Shown: positions 11,501-20,500 of the stretch, one piece after another
How the letters are laid out: every line of letters begins with the position of its first letter
Position numbering within the stretch: position 1 is the first letter of the stretch
Origin: Bolinopsis microptera
Lineage: Eukaryota; Ctenophora; Tentaculata; Lobata; Bolinopsidae
Assembly (NCBI RefSeq): GCF_026151205.1
Contig: NC_087084.1
Coordinates: forward strand, 3,380,845 to 3,444,844
Length of the DNA: 64,000 bases
Reading direction: 5' to 3'
Made by a program: the position numbers and the translations under genes
The notes under the pieces: generated by a model
Told to the model about the DNA's origin: nothing
The model's input: only the letters and a program-made list of their open reading frames with translations
Databases searched by the model: none

Positions 11501-14500
11501 GAGGTGAGTCATGATGATAACAACATGGTGATAGATTAATTGCATTTACTTTTTGGGTCTATTGATGCCAATTTTTGAAGTGAATGAAGCTTGTTCACAA
11601 AATTGTAGGACAATGACTGCTATGTTTTAAAAGTCAATAGTGTTGCAGCATACCCCCAAATATTTCCATTAACTGTCAGTAATAAATATTAATTTATTTG
11701 AAAACAAACCACTAACTTTTAAAGAAAGTAGTTTTTAATACCACTCTACAACATTTACACAACTTAATTCTTGTTTTACACCGTCGCAACATACAGGGTG
11801 GGCCAAAAGTCAGTACCCATACGTTGGCCTTTATAGCTCAGTCACTGAGTGCCCAATTGAAATACTTCTTTCTGGTATGACTTAGTACCACCACTGCAAC
11901 TGGTTCGAGGAGTTTGTCAACTCGAAAAACATTCTCGTTCATTTTTTTCAAATGGAGGTTCATTTTCACATTTATTTGATAGTTTGGATAGTCGGATCAA
12001 GCTAAATGTTATTGAATTGTGTTTTGCCATTCGAATTACGTTTGTCCTGAAAGAATTAGAACTGTAGCTTCTCAGATGACAGAGATATTCAAAGCATAAC
12101 GAGTTTATTCATTACGTGTGATCAGGTGATTGGTTTACCTAATCACGTGATAAGGTGCCCCCGTTAAACATTATGGGAATTGTTAAGGGTGCCCAATTAA
12201 GGTGTCGTGTCACGGTGTCACATAATCACCCAGTCAATATTGTTAACGAGATACAGAAAATGCTTGATAACTTTGTCATTTCTAATCCGTTTTGCCTCAT
12301 GTTTTCAGATCATATGCAACATTTGATAATCTACCATCTCTGAAAAAATTAGGCGTTCAGCATGTTCAGAGAAAACAATATAGGTGTTTTAATATTGAAT
12401 GGGCGTGGTCTAAAATATTCGAGTTTTCAAATTTTGACGACGGAATCCTCAAACCAGTAAGTACAGTATGCCATCTGCAAAGCAACAGCTCTCAAATATA
12501 AAACACGGCGGAGCTATTAAGGCCAACGTATGGGTACTGACTTTTGGCCCACCCTGTATAATGTAACCCGCTGTACACTTAACATCGTGGTTGATTGAAT
12601 GTATTAGATCGACAGTGTATATATAGGTATATAGTCCAGTATATCATAGGAATTTTCAAAAATTGTCTCTCTTTGAATCAATCAAACTAGATGAATTGTT
12701 GTAAATACTGAGATCAAACTATCAATCTACAGGCTATCGTCAAACATGTTGCAAGGCGTCATCTTCAGTGACATAAGCCCTAAAAATTGTAAAAAGTTAG
12801 TAAAACCCAAAAATCCTTAAAAAATCTTCAGAATACTCTTAAAACGGTATAAAGTTAAAATTAAGGGGGGGGGGGGGGGGGGGGGGGGCAATGGGTATTT
12901 TTTCCTGAAACTTGATCTCTAGATAACAAACTAGGACCAGTGACCGAATATTTGAGGGGGTCCACGCCCATATTTGGTCCAAATTAGGCCCAATTTATTT
13001 CCACTTATATTTATTTCCAAATTAATGAAATCAATTCCGCGAATATCACGAACGAAGATACTATACGGGCAATTTTGTTCATTTTTTGGGGTATTTTCGC
13101 CTTAGTATCCAGTATCCACATTTAAACAGATATAACGCTATTATATATAACTTACAGAGAATATGTAGTTTAGGCTTACCTTTCATATAAAGTTAGTCTC
13201 ATACAAAAATATTGATATTTGACCAATTTATGGGACGAAATCTACCAAATTTGGTGCATATGCCCAAATATGGGCATATGGTTTTTGGCTCATAACTCAG
13301 CCTTTTTTTGTCTAATATTGACGAAATTTCACATACCAGTTCAGGAGACCACTAGCTACAAGTAGTGCACATAAAATATGGGTTTTGGGCATGTTCAGGG
13401 TATTTGGCTAAATTGGGCCTAATTTCGACCAAATATGGGCGTGGCTACCCCGCGTGCACCGTTTGGCGGTTGGGGTCCGGGACCCCCTCAAAAGTTCGGT
13501 CACTGGTCCTAGTTTGTTAGTCAACTGCTATCTCGAAATCAAGTTTCAAAAAATAATACCCATTGCCCCCCCCCCCCCCCCATTAAGGGGGCAGGGGGGT
13601 CTTCATGGAAATTTTCTCAAAATCGACTTTTTCTAGTTGTTTCTGATAGAGGGGAGTGATATCTATCAGATGCTTTTAATCCGATAGAAAAATATTGTTC
13701 CTAGCCGAAATTATTGCCGGTAAAAGGTCAGCGCTTGTACTGTGTGTAATTGTATTGTGCCCTGAAAATCGAGTCTAAAAATCTATCTCCTCCTACATTT
13801 TTTGAGGAATCACCCTCAAACTTTCAGTATTATATGTTCTAAGGATCATTTAGAAGAGATTGTCCAGGCAAAATTTTGAGATATGCCTATATTAAACATT
13901 TTTTATTCGATTTTAAAAATCTTGGACCTGGTTTTTTGACGATTTTTCGAGGTCCAAGATTTTTAAAATTGAATAAAAAATGTTTAAAGGCCTATCTCAA
14001 AATTTTGCCTTGACAATCTCCTCTAAATGATCCTTAGAACATATTATTCTGAAAGTTTAAGGTTGATTGCTCAAAAAATGTAAGAGAAGATAGATTTTAA
14101 TACTCGATTTTCAGAGCACGGGATCAAAAATCGCTTGCGCAATACAATTACACACAAGCGCTGACTTTTTACCGGCGATTATTTCGGCTAGTAACAATAT
14201 TTTTCTCTCGGATTAAAAGCATCTGATAATTATCACTCCCCTCTATCAGAAACAACTAAAAAGTCGATTTTGAGAAAATTTCCATGAAGACCCCCCTGCC
14301 CCCTTAAGATGTAAGGAGTAAGGGAAGGCCAAAAGGATTTATAGTGTTAATTCCCAAAGGTTTCAAAGTCTTGATTAGTTGAATATATTTATGTTCACGG
14401 ACTTCCAAAGTTTTAGGACTAGAATTATCAATAAATGACACATTAAAAATTTTGTTAAAATCTTCCCTTTGTCTAAAACCATGATCTAACAAATGTAAGC

Positions 14501-17500
14501 CCAAACTATATATTGCTTTAAATGGGTAAAATTTTGAACCTTGACATTAGAAATGAAACAAAATATGTAATAATATATGTTTTTTAGCAATTAAAAAAAA
14601 TAGTATAAACTTTGAAAATTCCCAGTTTGTACGCTCAAAAAAGCTTCCTCCGCATAGCTCATGCAGTGTCAAGTTCAGTTTCTGCAGGGAATGTTTCGAT
14701 ACACGCCCAAATTCTCGTTATTATAGCTTCTGTATCCTCAGCCAACCAGTTTTTTTCAATACACATGTATAGCGAGGACCCCGAAAACGTCCTTTATTTA
14801 TATTATAGGACACATGATTTTGAGTCTCCGTCCTTAATGCCCATCATTTGTAACGATAATTTCACAGCATTTTAGCCCCCAAAACCGAGTGTTGCTCCAA
14901 ATTGAGACTGCTGCAAACCCCTCTATACACTGAAGTGTAATACCTTTAAGGCTACTTCGAGCGTAACATCTACCCAATCCCAACTGCGGACAGGTGGTCA
15001 TCCCTCCGCAATACTTTGATACTTGTCTCCCCGGAATTCCCGGTATTCCTGGAACCCCTGACTTCCCAGCTTCTCCCGGTGAACCTTGCTCTCCTTCGAT
15101 TCCGGGCATTCCGGGAATTCCATTTCCTCCTGTATTTCCTTTTGCACCTGGCGTTCCAGCATCTCCAGCGGCTCCTTTAGCTCCATTCAGACCAATAGCT
15201 CCATCTTCTCCTGGCTCTCCTCTCAAACAATTATTACAGAAATCTTTTATCCCGGGATCTCCTCGTGGTCCAGGTTTTCCTTCTATACCGACTTCTCCTG
15301 GAGGTCCTTGTACACCAGATTTTCCTTTCTTACCGACTTTTTCGGAATTTCCTTGTGGATCTCCATGTAGATCAGACATTGCAGTTTGCTCTTCCTGTTT
15401 TTGTGGAGGCGGTGTTTCTTGGCCGATTTCTCGTAAAACTTCATTGTAAAACTCTATTGTATTATTACCTTCTATCCTGTAGCTGTATGTTTTGTTACCA
15501 TATTTTTTGGTTTTTAGGTAAGTGATTAGATCTGTTTTCTGCAAGCAATTTCCGCTTGATTCGTCCAAAAATGTTGCAGGTGGACAACGTTGTGGCATTC
15601 TAATAGCGAGCCATTTAAAATGTTCTGCTGGAATCTTTTTTCCGCCCAAAACCAAATCACTTGCTGTGTATAACTCCTTTCGATAGGGGTACGGTTGACC
15701 AATTGAGATGTTGTCAACTGACACCGCAAATGCGTCTTCCAAACACCGGATCGTAATTTGAAATCTTTTACCATTGGTAATTGTCTGCGGAAAGACTCCC
15801 CGAATACTATGAGATCTTACCTCTTGCCATGTTTTTTTCTTGGACTTGGAATTCATCATCACTATTTCCTCCTTTGGCTTAAACAAGAGATAAAATAACG
15901 TTCGGTCTCCGTCATTGATGTATATCTTTAAATTATATTTCCTCATATTCTTAACGAACATTCCATAGATTTCTATTTTATCTCCGGGAGTAAGCACCTC
16001 TTCGAAGGAATATCTCTTTTTGAGTTTGTTTATTACAATCAATCCTGAAAAGATGTTTTGTCAGTTTTTATATTAATTTATATGTTTAATTTAAATATTT
16101 TATATTTGTTTATATATGTTATGGCGCTAAAACATATTTTTAATTAGGTTTTCACTCATATGAAGGCGGTGAAGCCTATAATAGCACACGTTAACGAAAA
16201 AAGTGAGTAAGTCACGCAAATAATACCTTCGTTTTGCCCATTAAAATCCGAACTTCCGGCATCAGATGTGTTGGCTGATAGTGATCCTAGTGTCACGTTG
16301 CTGTCCTTATCAGATCTTCTCAATTCACCGTTTGTGGTAGTAATCCCGCCTAACATAACACCCATTACGCTGATGAAAACCCCCAGTTTCATTGTAACCT
16401 TTGGTATACGACTATTCTGAATTATCGATTAGAATAATGATATTCAAGTGCTAGTGTTTAATTGACAAGTTCAATGAATCGGGGCCATATTCATAAAGCA
16501 TTGTGTAGATAAGGAGAAACAAAGGCAAAAATAATATTACCAAAATCAACCATGCCTCAGATTATGAAATTATCACAATTACCCCCATATGTTTGCCAAG
16601 CCATTATCTTCAGAAACCCTATATCATATAACATTCACTGCTAAAATCTCGGTAGTAAAATGCTGAATATACCCGGTGCCCGATTTACCAGGTTGCCGAT
16701 AACTTTAAGCAATGTTCTAGCTATGTTCTAGCACCCTCATTCTCTTATCAAACTTTCCCCCTATTATTAGAGTGAAAGTAAGTGATCGAATTTGATGTTG
16801 TTGTAATAGGCGAACTGAAATTTCTCTATCTTAATTTATACGAAGTGAGTCATGCTGATAACGCGAACGTGGTGATAGACTAATTGCATTTACTTTTTGG
16901 GTCTAATGATGCCAATTTTGGAAGTGAATGAAGTTTGTTCACAAAATTGTAGAACAATGACTGCTATGTTTTAAAAGTCAATAATGTTGCAGCATACCCC
17001 CAAATATTCCCCTTAACTACTCTCCGTAATAAATATTAATGTATTTGAAAACATACCACTAACTTTTAAAGAAAGTAGTTTTTAATACCACTCTACAACA
17101 TTTACACAACTTAATTCCTGTTTTACACTGTCGCAACATATAATGTAACCCGCTGTACACTTAACATAGTGGTTGATTGAATGTATTAGATCGACAGCGT
17201 ATATAGCAGTATTATATCAACAGTATTATATCAGTTACCGTGTCCTAGCGATCCAAATGTAATGTGATATTTCAAGTAATTGACTCTTTGTAGCTGCTCC
17301 ATTAGTTCAGCATTCTAAACAGTAAAGACTGATAAAGATGGTGTCAATAGTTTCTGGTAATATAATAAAACCCCGGCTCTCATAATGATTAATATAGAAG
17401 CACTGGGGTTAGGGGTTCCAGGGTCTCACTGGGTCTATTGGGGTACAAATAAGGCCTTAAAGTTCGGTGACCACTTAGACGGCTCCTGGGGCGGTATCGA

Positions 17501-20500
17501 GTCGATGTTTTTTAAAGGCAAGGTGCAGCACGGTTACTGAAGGGTTTCATCTCATCATCTGTCACGAGTAATTTATTTTTCACGTATTTTATGGATTTTT
17601 TAACCTGTCGCACGGCCTGGGCTTCTTACTTTCTAAAACTTGTGGCATCATCATATCACATGTTGCGAGATGACCGCGTAAACGAAAATAGTGGGCGTGA
17701 AACAATTAATGATCAGTACGACTCAGTTACCAGTACTTACAGCCTGTTACCAGTTACCAGTTACCAGTACTTACAGCCTGTTACCAGTTATATATATTAC
17801 CAGTATAAGTATGAGTACTTCCAGCCATCAAAATGTATCGAAACAAGAATGGGGTAGTTATAATTTTTATGCAAAAAGTGGTTTCTTGCACAAACAAAAT
17901 TTCCACCAAATGTTAGTGTGACCTCCTCGCACGCAGGGCTATACTGAGTGACTCTGTACATAGTTACCACCTAGTTACCACCTAGTTACCACCTAGTTAC
18001 CACCTCGCACGCAGGGCTATTCTGAGTGACTCTCTATCTCTCTCCTCCTCTCCTAGAAGTATACCCGAGCCTTTCCTGACTATGGAGAAAAACGCTAAAA
18101 TCGTTACGTACGTTAGCATCCAGCGCTTTATGTTAGAATAATGATATTTTAAGCCTGGACAATATGATTTACTTGTACAATCGACAGAGAACTGATTTTA
18201 AGATTGATCAATAGTTACACTAAATAGCTAAATGTTTTCAATAAAATCTTACCAATTTTAGATTTAAAATGCTCCAAATATTGATCCTTCTTAGTCCTGA
18301 TAGGGAAGAAACCTTGGCCTTTACACATCTTGATTCCACTGGCATCCTCCCACAGGACTGCCATATCCCAGAGGTAGGCAAAGCATTCATATGCTATCCT
18401 CTCGTGGGCCAACCAGGCCCAGCCTCTCTTAAAATAAAAATAAAAAAACCTTGGCCTTGATGACGATAAGCCGCTCGAAATAGCCTTTCCTCCATATATT
18501 TGACATTAGTTAGGGAAACGATCCTAACATGTTATGACTCGTAATTTAACAACTTCCAACAAATCTTTCTGGTTTTGTTTAAAAGCGCAATATTAATTTG
18601 GACAGCTTCGAGTAAAAATAACAACATATTAATCAAAAATTATAATTTAATTCCTATTTTGTCTCAGAGAAGTTTAAATTTCGTGTTTTACAATGAAACG
18701 ATCCCTCATTTACACTTCATTAAACAGCATGCACAATATTTGTGTCTCACCGCTTGACAACTAATCTTAATCGTAAATGACTAAACGTACTAAGGTGTAA
18801 AACCTTTTTTAGTTTTCTGATAAACACAGTGTCGAAAATAATGCAATTTAAAAGATTATGCATTTTCATTTTGACATAATATGATTGAAGCTGATCAATC
18901 CTGATTTGATATTTTTTAATCAGGTCGAATGACAACAGCTTCAGATTATATATTTTATTGAATTTTTGATGGTATCTGCTTCATAATTAGCAACTTAAAT
19001 TACGGTTAAAAAATGTTCTATTCCGATTTCATATTCAGGGAAGAAGCTGAGAAACTAGAAAAACACGAGTTAGCTGTGGAATTCATCTTCTGTTTAGCCC
19101 TCATTGCAGTTTTACCTCAGGTAAGAGGAAACGAGTTTATTTTAATTTGATTGAATTAGTTCGTAACTAATTAGTTACATTACGTATTAGCTATTTTAGA
19201 TTTAATAATAAGGTAACTGAAACTCTAGAGAACATGGTTGTACAATGTCTATAGCGATATAATATAATATATTATCACACTCCAAGCAGTGATGTAACTG
19301 CTTAATATAACACAATTAATGGAGTAAAATATTCAATAAATAGCGGAAACTGACGTTATACGTTATTTCAGTTAAGTGTACATCCTGTCTCAGACGAACA
19401 AGTCCGGGAAATAGAAAACCTATGTTTTAAAAACTTCAAGAGAAAAGAGTAAGTTAAAAGTTGGCTTCACGCCAAAAAGTTGGCTTCACGCCAAAATCAT
19501 CCATCGTGTCGTGTTTGCATTTTATGACGTTATTTATTTGATATGCAGTTGATATATTGCGTGTGCATCACACATACATCTGTTTTGATGATTTTAATCG
19601 TTATGTATAATACAGTGACACATTGATTGTCGGATCAGCTTAACTCCAAACATGAACAAATTTTACGAAAATTTAAAGGCCTACATCTTATTTACACGCC
19701 AGTTATAATACGCTAAGAACAATTACCAACAATTTAAACGGGCCTGACCTAACTTCTGTACATCCCAGTTAAGCTGATCCAAATTTAAGTGTCTCACCGT
19801 ATAAATCTTGATTATACATTTGAAAATAAACATGTGGGATATTAGTGTGCAAGTGATGTAGTTGATTTTCCCCGCAAGTGGCGGCACAATTGTTCGGTCC
19901 CGTGCGGACTTCAGCCGGAGTACCATTCGGCGTTTAAACCCGCTCTCCCAATCCGTCAACAACCCCCGAGAAGAAATTCCAGACGTTGAGGAAGCTGGAA
20001 ATTCAGAGGATGTTTTGCTATGGTAAAGCTCCGCAGCTCTTTACCGCTCCAAATATACATATTCCTGGATCAAAACTGCTTTCCTTTAGCTGAATAATTT
20101 GTGGAATTCGTCGTTTTTTAAAGGCTGTTTGGGATGCTGAAGCAATCATGGGAAAAGTTCCTAGTAAACCGCTGGTCCAAATAAATTAACGAATCGTACA
20201 CTCGTTTGTAATGTGACTCATGCCCGAATAACGCTGCATGTAAATAAATCGTTACACGGAAATCTCAACCTCGCTGTTGACTGATGTTCACGTTGCATGT
20301 TCACTGCTGGGGGATTCATCAGAACGCCTTTTTTTGCTGCTATTTTGGTGTGTGCCACCTTGGCGCGCAGCCATGGTTTATTTTGATGTTACTTTATGTA
20401 ACGCGCGACGACCAAGTTTTATACAAAAGGTTACCGCGCTGAAGCAAGAAGAAATTATATTAATAATATAAATGTAAATTAACGTTAAATTAGTCGATAT

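Larger units (their letters stand above)
9174..12620. repeat. Segmental duplication, copy A
   Basis: Homologous to 14513-17210 over the gene, its intron, and 3' and 5' flanks. It differs by point changes, small indels and the inserted MITE at 11794-12556. The duplicated unit without the MITE is about 2.7 kb. Confidence 0.9.
14513..17210. repeat. Segmental duplication, copy B
   Basis: Counterpart of 9174-12620 without the MITE. Boundaries are seen where the shared AATGGGTAAAATTTTGAACC motif starts and where the sequences diverge after ATTAGATCGACAG. Confidence 0.9.

Noticed and set aside
19441-19500. Repeated TTGGCTTCACGCC considered as a CRISPR-like or regulatory repeat
   Set aside because: Only two adjacent copies of about 17 bp, best read as a small tandem duplication in an intron.
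19723-19962. Minus-strand 79-codon frame in a furry intron
   Set aside because: No splice sites or family pattern support it.
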